NCBI GenBank assembly: GCA_964599375.1
Contig: CAZREW010000007.1
Location: 1-64,000, forward strand
Reading direction: 5' to 3'
Length of the DNA: 64,000 nucleotides
From: JAUWCL01 sp964599375
GTDB taxonomy: Bacteria; Krumholzibacteriota; Krumholzibacteriia; Krumholzibacteriales; Krumholzibacteriaceae
The position numbers and the translations under genes are program-made. The stretch's first letter is position 1. Every line of letters starts with the position of its first letter. The notes below the pieces were generated by a model. It did not search any database and was not told the DNA's origin. It saw only the letters and a list, made by a program, of their open reading frames with translations. Positions 54,592-63,682 of the stretch are shown here, piece after piece.

Positions 54592-54851
54592 GGCTTCCCC
54601 TCCTCGGGTTCTTCGAAGATCTGCCGCAGCGGATGCTGCCTTATTTACGGTGGCGTCAGGCCGAAAAAGCCTTAGCGCACACTTTGATACCTGTCGTCAA
54701 GCCGGATGGGAGAAATGACGCGTTGCGGGAAATAGAGGTGACAGCCCTGCGATCGCCCGCAGCACATTGAAGAAAAGCTCCCCCCCGGTTGCCGAAAAGA
54801 CTCTCGCCTTCTCTATAGAACCTGTCTGAAAAATCCCTATGATCTGGATCG
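54592..54851 (-). other. Long 5' leader of the metzincin operon
   Basis: About 260 bases between the predicted transcription start and the first start codon. It holds small hairpins, for example GCAGC-ATCC-GCTGC near the 3' end and GGC-TTTTTC-GGCC. I could not match it to a known riboswitch class. No convincing leader peptide is seen. Confidence 0.4.
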
Positions 54852-54857
54852 ATTATT

Positions 54858-54886
54858 ATTCTATCACAACCACAATGCGGTGTAAA
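54858..54886 (-). promoter_or_regulatory. Strong sigma-70 promoter of the metzincin operon
   Basis: On the minus strand TTTACA (54881-54886), a 17-base spacer ending TGA, and TAGAAT (54858-54863): five of six bases match in both boxes, and TGA gives an extended -10. It lies in an AT-rich pocket and fires toward the exported protein and metzincin genes. Confidence 0.7.
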
Positions 54887-54909
54887 CAATATTTTACAGC
54901 GTGGGATCC

Positions 54910-56121
54910 TCAGGTCGTGACGGTTTTGATCATCTGATCGAGCCGGTCGGGATAGTCTTCCATCGATATCTTCCGCTCGGCCCAACTGCGGGCGTTCCCA
55001 CCGAGCCTAGCCGCCTCTTCCGCGTTGCCCAGCAGCGAGACGACCGCGCCGGCCATTGACCCGGCGTCGGCAGCTTCGAGATAGTCTCTCCCCGCCTCGA
55101 GCCCCATCCCGGCGACCCCGGCGGGAGTGCTCACGACTGCCGTCCCCATCGCCGCCGCCTCCATCATCCTTATCCGCACGCCGCCGCTGAACCTCAAGGG
55201 AAGCACCATCAGGGAGCAGCGGCCGAGGCAGGGCCTTATGTCATCTACTCCTCCGGTGAACTCGACCCCTTCGCCGGCTTCCCTGATCAGTTTCTCGTCG
55301 GCCCCGTGCCCGACTATCTCCAGAACCGCTTCCGGCCTGGCGCTTCTCACTAGGGGAAAGACCTCCGAGGTGAAATAGATAAGGGCGTCCCTGTTGAAAT
55401 CCGAATGGAAAGACCCGAGAAAGAGTATCCTGCCCTTTTCCCTTTCGAAGGCGCCCGGCGTGAAGACGGATAGGTCGAGCGCCAGGGGGAGCGGCATGAT
55501 CTTCTTCCCCTCATAGGCATGTATTCCCCGCAGCACCTCGGCATCCGATGCCGTCACTGTCAGTATCGTATCGAATCTCCTGTATGCTTCGGTCTCGATC
55601 CGCTCGAGCCGCGCCGCTTCTTTCTCGCTTTTCACGCCGCCGGATCCCGTGTCCGCAAGCCTGATCCTCTCGCGGTTTACGATGTAGTCCATATCGTGGG
55701 TCACCAGGGCGAGCCTCGGGCCGCTCAAGTAGTCGGAGAGCCTGTACATGTGCCAGTACGAGGCGAGGACGAGATCGGCTGGCCAGGCCACTGCAGTTTC
55801 GGCGATGAGTCGGAGGAACTCGGGCGGGGCGCTGTAGCTCACGTCCTGGGGGATGCCGCGAAGGAAGTCGTAGATGACGTTGCGCATCTTGCGAAGCAGC
55901 TTCCCCGAGGCTCCCTGGCGGTGCGGCGCGATCATCCCGCGGACCTTCACGCCGGGCCTCTCCAGCTCCCGAAGCTTCTCCAGCCCGGCCTTGGAGAGTG
56001 TCATCGTGACGAGCGTCACCTCGTGATGCTTCGAAAGACCCTCGATCAGGTTGACTATGAGACGGCCCGTCCCGCGCGTTACGGGCCAGGGAGTGTAGGG
56101 CACTGTGACGACGATCTTCAT
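54910..56121 (-). CDS. Glycosyltransferase family 4
   Basis: A 403-residue GT-B glycosyltransferase. The opening VPYTPWPVTRGTGRLIVNLIEGLSKHHEVTLVT is the acceptor domain. The donor domain has ILFLGSFHSDFNRDALIYF, LEIVGHGADEKLI and a PLRFSGGVRIRMMEAAAMGTAVVSTPAG loop with the expected Glu. It uses a nucleotide sugar to extend a glycan or lipid carrier; the acceptor is unknown. It sits between the metzincin operon and an M20 peptidase gene on the same strand. Confidence 0.88.
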   Translation of the reverse strand: MKIVVTVPYTPWPVTRGTGRLIVNLIEGLSKHHEVTLVTMTLSKAGLEKLRELERPGVKVRGMIAPHRQGASGKLLRKMRNVIYDFLRGIPQDVSYSAPPEFLRLIAETAVAWPADLVLASYWHMYRLSDYLSGPRLALVTHDMDYIVNRERIRLADTGSGGVKSEKEAARLERIETEAYRRFDTILTVTASDAEVLRGIHAYEGKKIMPLPLALDLSVFTPGAFEREKGRILFLGSFHSDFNRDALIYFTSEVFPLVRSARPEAVLEIVGHGADEKLIREAGEGVEFTGGVDDIRPCLGRCSLMVLPLRFSGGVRIRMMEAAAMGTAVVSTPAGVAGMGLEAGRDYLEAADAGSMAGAVVSLLGNAEEAARLGGNARSWAERKISMEDYPDRLDQMIKTVTT

Positions 56122-56184
56122 ATCGCCGGGATTATATCAGAATACCCGCGTGAGTCCAGACTATACGAGCCTGCACGTAAGACT

Positions 56185-57261
56185 CTACTCCGCGCAGAAG
56201 CGCAGGATCTCGACGATCATCCTGAGCGCCTTCTCCATGTCGGCGACCTCGATATACTCGTCCATCGAGTGCTCGTTATGAGCGCCGATGCCGACGACGG
56301 CGACCTCTATCCCCCTGTTGTTGTATATCGACGCGTCGGTAAAGCCCGTGATGAAGGTCGTCTTTGCATCTATACCGACAGTCTTGAGCGCCTTCTTCGA
56401 GATCTCGACTGTCGCCGAGTCCTCTGGGATGTCGACGGCCCTGCAGAGGTTGTCCACCTTGATATCGACCCCGGCGCCGTATCCCTCGACCTCGGCCCTT
56501 ATCGTCTCGACCATCCTGTCGGCGAGCGCCTGCCCCTTCTCGTGGTCGAGGCTCCTCGCCTCGGCGAGGAAACTCGCGCTGTCCGGCACGCCGTTTCGTA
56601 TCAGTCCGCCCTTGATGACGCCTACGTTCGCTGTAGTGTCGGTGTCGAGCCTGCCGAGCTCGAGGGCGGCGATCGCCTTCGCGGCGGCCTGTATCGCGTT
56701 TATCCCCTTCTCCGGTTCCATCCCCGCGTGCGCGGCCTTTCCCTTTATATCTACATCTATGGCGAAATAAGACGGTCCGCCTATCACGATCGTATCGAGA
56801 GTGTCGTTGTCGAGTAAAAATCCCGCTTTAGCGGTGATGAGGCTGAAGTCCATGTTCTTGACACCGAGAAGCCCGACCTCCTCCTGGCGGCTGATCGCCA
56901 CCTCGACGGGCGGGCACACCTCGGCGGTCCTGAGCGCTTCGAGCATCTCTGCGATCCCGGCCTTGTCGTCCGCGCCGAGGATCGTATCACCGGCGGAGCG
57001 GATCACACCATCCTTCAGGACGGGCTTTATCCCCTTGCCTGGCTGGACCGTGTCTGCGTGGCACGACAGGAGGATCGGATCCTTTCCGGAGCATCCCTTC
57101 GCCGGGAATCTCGCTATGAGGTTGCCGTAATCGTCTATTACGGCGTCGGCTCCCATCTTCGAGAATTCCTCCCGGAGGTACTCGATCATATCCGCCTCGT
57201 TACCCGACTCGCTGTCGATCCTGACCATCTCCATGAACTGCTCGACCATTCTCTCCGACAT
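56185..57261 (-). CDS. M20-family metallopeptidase (PepT-like)
   Basis: A 358-residue zinc peptidase. Metal ligands are the His in LLSCHADTVQPG near 76, the Asp in ILGADDKAGIAEM near 110, the Glu pair in SRQEEVGLLG near 143, the Asp in FLLDNDTLD near 166 and the His in GAHNEHSMDEYIEV near 334. The insert domain carries GKAAHAGMEPEKGINAI, the dimer motif. The pattern suits a tripeptidase or related aminopeptidase in the cytoplasm. GGAGGAATTCG precedes the ATG. Confidence 0.9.
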   Translation of the reverse strand: MSERMVEQFMEMVRIDSESGNEADMIEYLREEFSKMGADAVIDDYGNLIARFPAKGCSGKDPILLSCHADTVQPGKGIKPVLKDGVIRSAGDTILGADDKAGIAEMLEALRTAEVCPPVEVAISRQEEVGLLGVKNMDFSLITAKAGFLLDNDTLDTIVIGGPSYFAIDVDIKGKAAHAGMEPEKGINAIQAAAKAIAALELGRLDTDTTANVGVIKGGLIRNGVPDSASFLAEARSLDHEKGQALADRMVETIRAEVEGYGAGVDIKVDNLCRAVDIPEDSATVEISKKALKTVGIDAKTTFITGFTDASIYNNRGIEVAVVGIGAHNEHSMDEYIEVADMEKALRMIVEILRFCAE

Positions 57262-57301
57262 CGAATTCCTCCATCCGTGTTCAACGTACTGATACGGAAG
57301 G

Positions 57302-57329
57302 ATAATATCAGAAAAGTCTTATATTTCAA
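57302..57329 (-). promoter_or_regulatory. Sigma-70 promoter of the M20 peptidase gene
   Basis: On the minus strand TTGAAA (57324-57329), a 16-base spacer ending TGA, then TATTAT (57302-57307). Both boxes match consensus at five of six bases and TGA gives an extended -10. The leader is about 35 bases. Confidence 0.6.
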
Positions 57330-57774
57330 ACCTGCTATCTGCTTCTGCATCGCTGATCAAAGGGCGATGCAAAATGCCAAAATCAAGTCTCATAATGACC
57401 AGGAACAGAATCAGCTGGAATCACACTCTACGACCATACATTCCAGATGCAGTATCATACTCGTTTTTCAGGCCGGGTCTTTTGTATTGGAGAAGTCCCG
57501 TATGTCAGATCAGCTTGCCACCTCCGCTTATTGAGAACCGTAACCCCCTGTTTTACATAGAAATCGACGGGGCCCGGCTCATCACTGTCTTGCGGGGTGG
57601 TATTGATGGACTCAGCAGCCCCTGCTCAGGCGAATCGGATCTGATACATCCCGTGCCCGGGCGAAAACATGACGGAGCACCAGTATGTCCGACGACCGGA
57701 TGCGGGACTATAGTCCCGGGGGCCTGGGTCCCATACTCCGTCTCAAGGGAGGATACTTCCGAATCATGCCTTCT
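57330..57774. other. Intergenic region upstream of the phosphorelay operon
   Basis: About 450 bases without a supported gene between divergent genes. Short frames have no ribosome site and odd composition. A 14-base perfect palindrome GGGACTATAGTCCC lies at 57704-57717 (listed separately). No tRNA or known riboswitch was recognised. Confidence 0.45.
57704..57717. promoter_or_regulatory. Perfect 14-base palindrome, candidate activator site
   Basis: GGGACTATAGTCCC is centred about 91 bases upstream of the start predicted for the sigma-54 promoter at 57775-57790. That is the usual place for binding sites of sigma-54 activators, which contact the promoter by looping. The protein that would bind is unknown. 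Confidence 0.45.
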
Positions 57775-57790
57775 CTGGCACTCTCGTTGC
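57775..57790 (+). promoter_or_regulatory. Sigma-54 (-24/-12) promoter of the phosphorelay operon
   Basis: CTGGCAC, five bases, then TTGC: the GG (57777-57778) and GC (57789-57790) are ten bases apart and the -24 half is full consensus. The predicted RNA start is near 57802, 56 bases before the GAF-sensor ATG, which has AAGGAG before it. Confidence 0.75.
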
Positions 57791-57857
57791 GAACCAGGTA
57801 TAGGCCGAACTACAGGCTGAGTGCAGCTTTATAAAACAAAGCATCAAGGAGCTGAGA

Positions 57858-58799
57858 ATGGAAAAGACCTCGCAGTCCTGTCCCGGCAAGGATACGGGAC
57901 AGGAGAGGAACAACGCTGGGATTCTCTTGGATAACAGCCAGCTCGAACGACGTTCATGGCGTAACTGGATACTTCTATCGGCGGTGACCATCCTTACGAC
58001 TCTCGGACTGATCACTGCGATCCAGTCTCTGCTGAGCGAGCGGATATCCGAGATCTGGCCCTGGGCAAAGACCGACCTTGTACTTCTGGTCGGGCTGTCG
58101 CTTATCGTCCTAGTATTCGTCATATACCTTACGCAGCACCAGAGGCATATCCTGAAGATCAGGGAAAACCTCGAAAAACTTCGCCAGGAAAGAGAGATCT
58201 ACATCAACCGGCAGAACGTGAGACTTTCGGCCATGTGCAAGGTCAGCGGGATCATGGGTAAAGAGACCAATCTCGAAAAGGTATTCGACGGAATAACAAG
58301 CATCTGTTTTGACACGTTCCTTTGTTACAGGGCCTCACTGATGCTCGTCGATCACGAAACAGACGAGCTGGTAGTAAGGTCGATCAAGGGATACGCGGAC
58401 AAGGACATTTTCGATGTGAGACAGAAGATAGGTGAAGGTATCGCGGGCTGGTGCGCCAAACATCAGGAACCTCTCCTTCTCGGAGCTGAACCGCTCGAAG
58501 ATGACAAGTACGGATTCGAGCTTAATAACAAGAAGATCACCTCTGCCATGATCGTACCGATTTGCGTAAGGGACGAGCTGGTAGGGATACTCAACGTATC
58601 CGCCAGGGATAAGGACGTCATCTATACAGAAGAGGATCTGAAAGTACTTACTGTTTTCGCCGAGAACGCCGGAGCCTGCATCCGTCATACCGAGCACGCC
58701 GTGTGGATGAGGAATCTTGTATCCAAGATCAGTTATAAAAGTGTCCATAAGGTTGTCGATACTGAGACTCGCCAGGAAGTCGAGCCGATCAGAGAATGA
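57858..58799 (+). CDS. Membrane GAF-domain sensor protein
   Basis: A 313-residue protein. Two membrane helices lie near residues 37-58 (WILLSAVTILTTLGLITAI) and 72-93 (LVLLVGLSLIVLVFVIYLT), then a short coiled coil and a GAF domain at about 130-280. GEGIAGWCAKHQEPLLLGA and IVPICVRDELVGILNVSAR are typical GAF parts. It has no kinase, so it likely passes a signal to the hybrid kinase that overlaps its stop by ATGA. The ligand is unknown. Confidence 0.85.
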   Translation: MEKTSQSCPGKDTGQERNNAGILLDNSQLERRSWRNWILLSAVTILTTLGLITAIQSLLSERISEIWPWAKTDLVLLVGLSLIVLVFVIYLTQHQRHILKIRENLEKLRQEREIYINRQNVRLSAMCKVSGIMGKETNLEKVFDGITSICFDTFLCYRASLMLVDHETDELVVRSIKGYADKDIFDVRQKIGEGIAGWCAKHQEPLLLGAEPLEDDKYGFELNNKKITSAMIVPICVRDELVGILNVSARDKDVIYTEEDLKVLTVFAENAGACIRHTEHAVWMRNLVSKISYKSVHKVVDTETRQEVEPIRE

Positions 58800-61700
58800 T
58801 GGCTGAAAGCAAAATAACCCTCCGCGACCGGGTAGATCTGCTGGAGAACTTCATCGAATCCGCCCAGAGCGCATATTTCATCTGCGACAGGATCGGAACG
58901 TTCATCGGTGGAAACGAAGCCTTGACGAAGATCAGTGGATACAAACGGGATGAATACATCGACCAGAATATCCTGACACTCGGGCTGATGAGTCCAGACC
59001 ATGTCAGTGGTGTTTTAGAGATGTTTGACGATGTATTCGAATACGGTTCGGCCGGACCCGCAAATGTGAAGATGCAGCGCAATGACGGTTCGCTTTTAGA
59101 GGTCGAAGCGGAGATGCGGGCCGTCGTGATGGGAGAATCCAGACTCCTCGTCGGGACTCTCCGGCCTGTCCCGTATCGGGACATAAAGATGAAAGGCACT
59201 ATCGAAGAATCGATCGGTGCACAGAATTTCTTCGACATGGCCGAGATCATAGTGGTCTCTCTGGATAATAAAGGCTGCATCACGCTGGTAAATGACAATG
59301 GCTGCAGGGTGCTGGGATATAAAGAAGACGAGTTGGTCGGATTGAACTGGTTCGACAATTGTCTGCCCGAGAAGACCAGGAGTCAGACAAGAGAATTCTT
59401 CAAAAAACTCATGGGTGGAGATATCCACTCGGCGGGACATAACGTCAACCTCGTGGTCACAAGATCCGGAAATGAAGTCCTGGTCGAATGGAATAACACC
59501 ATACTCAAGGATTCGAATGGCCGCATCACAGGGATGCTCGGAATCGGTGAGGATATCACGGAGCGGGAACGCGCGAACCACATCCAGAAATCTATCCTCA
59601 GGGTGCTTGAGAACATAAATCAGGCGTCCGGCAGCGAAGATCTGATCAAACACAGCCTGATTCTCGTAAAGGACCTGGCAGAATGCGAGGCAGCCGGGAT
59701 CCGCCTGAAATCTGACGGGGATTTTCCATATTACGCTGTCAGCGGTTTTTCCTCCAGGTTTATCGAGAGAGAACGGCACCTGTGCGGAAAGAGCCTGAAG
59801 AACAGGGCGGCCGACGACCCTCGGAAAGGACCTTTCCTCGAGTGCATCTGCGGGAGTGTCATCTCAGGAAAAACAGATCCCGATCTCCCTTTCTTCACAA
59901 AAAGCGGCAGCTTCTGGATAAACAGGCTTTCCGATTTCACTTCACCGGAGAATCCGGCCTCCACTGGCCTGATCACACGCGGTCAGTGTCCTGCTGAGGA
60001 ATACGAATCGATGGCGTTGATCCCGCTTCATTCAAATGGAGAAGTATTCGGCCTGCTCCAGCTGAACGATCGCAGGCGAGACCGGTTCGGCCCCGATATC
60101 ATATCCCTCCTGGAAGGTATCGCCGACAGCATCGGAGCCGCTCTGACCAAACTTCTGACTGAGGAAGCGCTGCGTGAATCGGAGGAAAAATACCGCGCGA
60201 TCGTCGACAATGTCGGTATCGGCATCTGCCTTATCAATCGTGACATGGAGGTCCTTTCAGTCAATGGCCAGATGAGGACATGGTTTCCCGATCTCGATAT
60301 CTCTGAAAAACCACTGTGCTACAAGAGATTCGGGGATCCTTCGCTGGACGGGCCCTGTCCGGATTGCCCGACCGTCAGGACACTGAAAGACGGGCAGGTC
60401 CATGAAGTGATATCGACGGTCAAGAGCGGAGAATTCCTGAGGAATTTCAGGATCATTTCAAGCCCCGTAAAGAGCCTCGACGGCCGCATCATGGGTGCGA
60501 TAGAGCTTCTCGATGATTATTCCGACAAGATAATGATGGAAAAGGCTCTTGATGACAGGTTGCGTTTCGAGTCCCTTGTCTCCAGTATCTCTTCGAAGCT
60601 CATCAATATAAAGCCCGAACATGTCGATCCTGCTATCAACGAGGGGCTGAAAGCGATCGCCGAATTCCTCGCAGCGGATCACGCTGCGCTGATGCGCGTC
60701 AACAACGAGCATGGCGAGTTTAAACAGACCCATTCCTGGTCGAGCGCCCGCATCGAGCCTGAGGCCCCTCTTCTGCAGAAGGATGCCCAGTACTATCTTC
60801 CCGAAATGTGCTCCGAACTGAAAATAATCGGAGGTTTCGCGTTCACCAGACCGGAGGATGTCCCCGAAGCCTGGAACAAAGAACAGGATTTCCTGGTGAA
60901 CATGAATTCACTAAATGCGGTCATTGCGGTCCGGCTCGCTGGCACGGACACTTCTCAGAGCCTTATAATGATCGGATCCATGGAGGATAGGCCTCAATGG
61001 AGCAGCAGCATAATCCAGCGGGTACAGTTCATCGGCGAGATCCTGGTAAGCGCCATCAACCGCAAATGGATCGATGAGCAGCTGCGTGAAGCGATAAATG
61101 AGGCTGAATCCGCCAACAGGGGGAAAAGTCAGTTTCTGGCAAACATGAGCCACGAAATAAGGACTCCCCTTAACTCGATCATTGGATTCACCGACCTTAT
61201 TCAGGAGACGGATCTCGATCCCGAACAGTTGGATTTCGTCTCTACGATAAAGACAAGTGGTGAGATGCTTTTGTCGCTGTTGAACGACATTCTGGATTTT
61301 TCCAAGATCGACGCGGGTGAACTCGTGCTTGAAGAAACCGGTTTCGAACTGGACCGTCTCGCTGATGAAGTCTGCAAGATGACCCGGATGCGCATCGGGT
61401 CAAAACCGGTCGAGATATCGAGTCGCGTAATAGATGACATGCCCCCGTTCATGATCGGGGATCCGGTCAGATTGCGGCAGGTTTTGACGAATCTGATGGA
61501 CAACGCCGCTAAATTCACCGAGAAGGGCAGGATCGAACTGAATCTCTGGTCGGAAGATCAGAACGAGGAGAACGTAAGGATACACGGTGTTGTGACTGAC
61601 TCCGGTATCGGGATCCCGGAAGAGCACCTTGATTCAGTTTTTGACCTGTTCCAGCAGGGCGACAAATCGATGACGAGAAGGTTCGGCGGCACGGGGCTCG

Positions 61701-62296
61701 GACTGTCAATATGCAGACAGATCGTCGAGCTCATGAACGGCAGGATATGGGTGGAAAGTAAACTGGGAAAAGGCAGCTCCTTCCATTTCAGATTATGGCT
61801 GAAAAAGGGGAAGGCAAGCGGCCGGGACCGTCTTCAGAACAATATCACGCAATCAAATATTGGGAGAGGACTTGACCCCGGAAGCGGGTCCGACAGATTG
61901 CCCGGGCCATCGGAACAGACAAGAATACTTCTTGTCGAAGACAACCCGGTCAATCTGAAACTGGCAACACTGATCCTGACCAAGGAAAACTACCATGTTG
62001 AGATCGCCAGCAACGGACAGGAAGCAGTGGATAAGGTTACATCCGATCCAGAGATGATCGACTTAATATTCATGGATGTACAGATGCCCGTAATGGACGG
62101 GATAGAAGCTGCCAGGGAGATCCGGGCCCGGGGTCATGAATCGATTCCGATCATCGCGATGACTGCTCACGCGATCAAGGGTGACCGGGAGAGGTGCCTT
62201 GAAGCGGGGATGAACGATTACATCACAAAACCGATAAGAAAAAACCGTGTGCTCGAGGCGATCTCGAGATGGGTCGTCAGAAAGGAACTGGTATGA
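58796..62296 (+). CDS. Hybrid sensor histidine kinase (PAS-PAS-GAF-PAS-GAF-HisKA-HATPase-REC)
   Basis: A 1166-residue soluble hybrid kinase. Predicted order: PAS (18-130), PAS (147-260), GAF (270-455), PAS (468-590), GAF-like (600-755), HisKA with phospho-His786 in FLANMSHEIRTPLNS, the ATPase domain with DNAAKF, DSGIGIP and GTGLGLS, and a receiver with phospho-Asp1094 in FMDVQMP. The third PAS contains GPCPDCP, a Cys pair that may bind metal or sense redox. It has no membrane helix and is probably recruited by the GAF membrane protein encoded just upstream. It overlaps both neighbours, so the relay is made as one unit. Confidence 0.93.
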   Translation: MMAESKITLRDRVDLLENFIESAQSAYFICDRIGTFIGGNEALTKISGYKRDEYIDQNILTLGLMSPDHVSGVLEMFDDVFEYGSAGPANVKMQRNDGSLLEVEAEMRAVVMGESRLLVGTLRPVPYRDIKMKGTIEESIGAQNFFDMAEIIVVSLDNKGCITLVNDNGCRVLGYKEDELVGLNWFDNCLPEKTRSQTREFFKKLMGGDIHSAGHNVNLVVTRSGNEVLVEWNNTILKDSNGRITGMLGIGEDITERERANHIQKSILRVLENINQASGSEDLIKHSLILVKDLAECEAAGIRLKSDGDFPYYAVSGFSSRFIERERHLCGKSLKNRAADDPRKGPFLECICGSVISGKTDPDLPFFTKSGSFWINRLSDFTSPENPASTGLITRGQCPAEEYESMALIPLHSNGEVFGLLQLNDRRRDRFGPDIISLLEGIADSIGAALTKLLTEEALRESEEKYRAIVDNVGIGICLINRDMEVLSVNGQMRTWFPDLDISEKPLCYKRFGDPSLDGPCPDCPTVRTLKDGQVHEVISTVKSGEFLRNFRIISSPVKSLDGRIMGAIELLDDYSDKIMMEKALDDRLRFESLVSSISSKLINIKPEHVDPAINEGLKAIAEFLAADHAALMRVNNEHGEFKQTHSWSSARIEPEAPLLQKDAQYYLPEMCSELKIIGGFAFTRPEDVPEAWNKEQDFLVNMNSLNAVIAVRLAGTDTSQSLIMIGSMEDRPQWSSSIIQRVQFIGEILVSAINRKWIDEQLREAINEAESANRGKSQFLANMSHEIRTPLNSIIGFTDLIQETDLDPEQLDFVSTIKTSGEMLLSLLNDILDFSKIDAGELVLEETGFELDRLADEVCKMTRMRIGSKPVEISSRVIDDMPPFMIGDPVRLRQVLTNLMDNAAKFTEKGRIELNLWSEDQNEENVRIHGVVTDSGIGIPEEHLDSVFDLFQQGDKSMTRRFGGTGLGLSICRQIVELMNGRIWVESKLGKGSSFHFRLWLKKGKASGRDRLQNNITQSNIGRGLDPGSGSDRLPGPSEQTRILLVEDNPVNLKLATLILTKENYHVEIASNGQEAVDKVTSDPEMIDLIFMDVQMPVMDGIEAAREIRARGHESIPIIAMTAHAIKGDRERCLEAGMNDYITKPIRKNRVLEAISRWVVRKELV

Positions 62297-62604
62297 ATAT
62301 CAAGGAAAATTCCAGCGCATTGGGACTTTCAGAGGAGGAATACCTCTATCTGCTCAAGATATTCGCAGATACAGGAATGTCGGATCTCAGGAAGATCCAG
62401 GAAGCCATAGTCCAGGGTGATCGGGAAATGGCTGCAAATGCGGCTCACTCTCTCAAGGGTGCGGCGGGATCGATGGGGCTTGCCGACATCTACGAGCTCT
62501 CGTCCGATACAGAAAGGCTGCTGCGCTGCGGCCGTTTCGATGAGGCAGACGAGGTTATCAGTTCTCTGGAAGACAAGATAAACACGTTTGAGGTCCAGGC
62601 CTGA
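62293..62604 (+). CDS. Hpt histidine phosphotransfer protein
   Basis: A 103-residue single Hpt domain. The phospho-His is residue 52 in NAAHSLKGAAGSMGL, the standard four-helix signature. It should carry phosphate from the receiver of the hybrid kinase to the receiver of the diguanylate cyclase downstream. ATG at 62293 overlaps the kinase stop (ATGA); the longer frame from 62269 lies in the kinase gene and is not used. Confidence 0.92.
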   Translation: MNIKENSSALGLSEEEYLYLLKIFADTGMSDLRKIQEAIVQGDREMAANAAHSLKGAAGSMGLADIYELSSDTERLLRCGRFDEADEVISSLEDKINTFEVQA

Positions 62605-62622
62605 TCCTGGAGAGAGCCATAT

Positions 62623-63582
62623 ATGACGTTAACGTGCAAGATCCGTCATCCTTTTCCAGTGCTCGTCGTAGAGGACAATCCCGTGATCCAGCAACAGCTG
62701 AAGATCATCCTCGGCAAAGAGGGATTCGAGATCGAAACGGCTGACAACGGAGAATGCGCGCTGGATATGATGCGCGACAGGTTCTATCCGATCATTATAA
62801 CAGACTGGATGATGCCGGGCATGAACGGACCGGAGCTCTGCAGGGCGATAAGGGATCAGGACAATCCCGGATACGTGTTCATCATCCTGCTGACTTCGAA
62901 GAACTCCAAGGGCGATATCGTGCAGGGACTGGAAGCCGGAGCAGACGATTACGTAAGCAAACCATTCGATAAATCCGAGCTGGTAGCCAGGATAAATACC
63001 GGCGAGCGCATACTCGAACTGGAACACTCCCTGAAAGAAGCGAACGAGCAGATACGAAGGCTGTCGATTACGGATCCTCTCACCGGATGCTACAACCGGG
63101 CTTATCTTTCAGAACGCCTGCCCCGGGAACTGAAGATGGCTACGCGATACGGACAGTGTCTGTCTCTCACGATCTTTGATATCGATCATTTCAAGGGCCT
63201 CAACGATGAGAACGGGCACCTGGCCGGCGATGATATCCTCCGGAAGGTAACGGCCCTCGTGAAGGAAACGGTGCGGACTGACGTAGACTGGCTCGTACGC
63301 TATGGCGGCGACGAGTTTCTTCTTATAATGCCGAATACGCCGATCTCAGGAGCGGAGATACTCGCGGAAAGGCTGCGCGAAGCTATCTGCGATCTATCGG
63401 TCATGATCCGGGACAGGAGGATCGGGATAACTGCGAGCTTCGGCGTTACAGGCATAGATATGTCGAATGGAGCCTTCAGGATCTCGGGAGACTCGCTGAT
63501 CAACATCGCCGACGGATATCTGTATGAGGCTAAAAAGGCCGGCAGAAACTCAGTAAGGGCGGGGGATCAGGTCGAATCCTGA
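62623..63582 (+). CDS. Response regulator with GGDEF diguanylate cyclase domain
   Basis: A 319-residue PleD-like protein. The receiver covers residues 10-130 with acidic VVEDN, phospho-Asp61 in ITDWMMPG, and Lys in VSKPFD. The GGDEF domain at about 150-312 has DPLTGCYNRAYL, DIDHFKGLNDENGH and an intact RYGGDEF at 226-232, so it should make cyclic di-GMP. The RxxD inhibitory site normally five residues before GGDEF reads TDVD, so product inhibition through that site is unlikely. It is the output of the phosphorelay. Confidence 0.93.
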   Translation: MTLTCKIRHPFPVLVVEDNPVIQQQLKIILGKEGFEIETADNGECALDMMRDRFYPIIITDWMMPGMNGPELCRAIRDQDNPGYVFIILLTSKNSKGDIVQGLEAGADDYVSKPFDKSELVARINTGERILELEHSLKEANEQIRRLSITDPLTGCYNRAYLSERLPRELKMATRYGQCLSLTIFDIDHFKGLNDENGHLAGDDILRKVTALVKETVRTDVDWLVRYGGDEFLLIMPNTPISGAEILAERLREAICDLSVMIRDRRIGITASFGVTGIDMSNGAFRISGDSLINIADGYLYEAKKAGRNSVRAGDQVES

Positions 63583-63651
63583 TCCTTCGTCACATTCCCT
63601 TCTAAAGCCGGTTCACCGTTCACATCCCGGATCCTACGCCGGATCCACCGC

Positions 63652-63670
63652 GCGGCAGTGATTCTGCCGC
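63652..63670 (+). terminator. Hairpin after the phosphorelay operon
   Basis: A 7-base stem GCGGCAG with CTGCCGC and loop TGATT, 69 bases after the GGDEF stop, followed by TTCC. It is a weak terminator candidate; it could also belong to the end of the transposon next to it. Confidence 0.35.
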
Positions 63671-63682
63671 TTCCACATACTA

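Noticed and set aside
57374..57820. 148-residue open frame upstream of the phosphorelay operon
   Set aside because: No ribosome site, no family resemblance, odd residue composition, and it spans the palindrome and the sigma-54 promoter.
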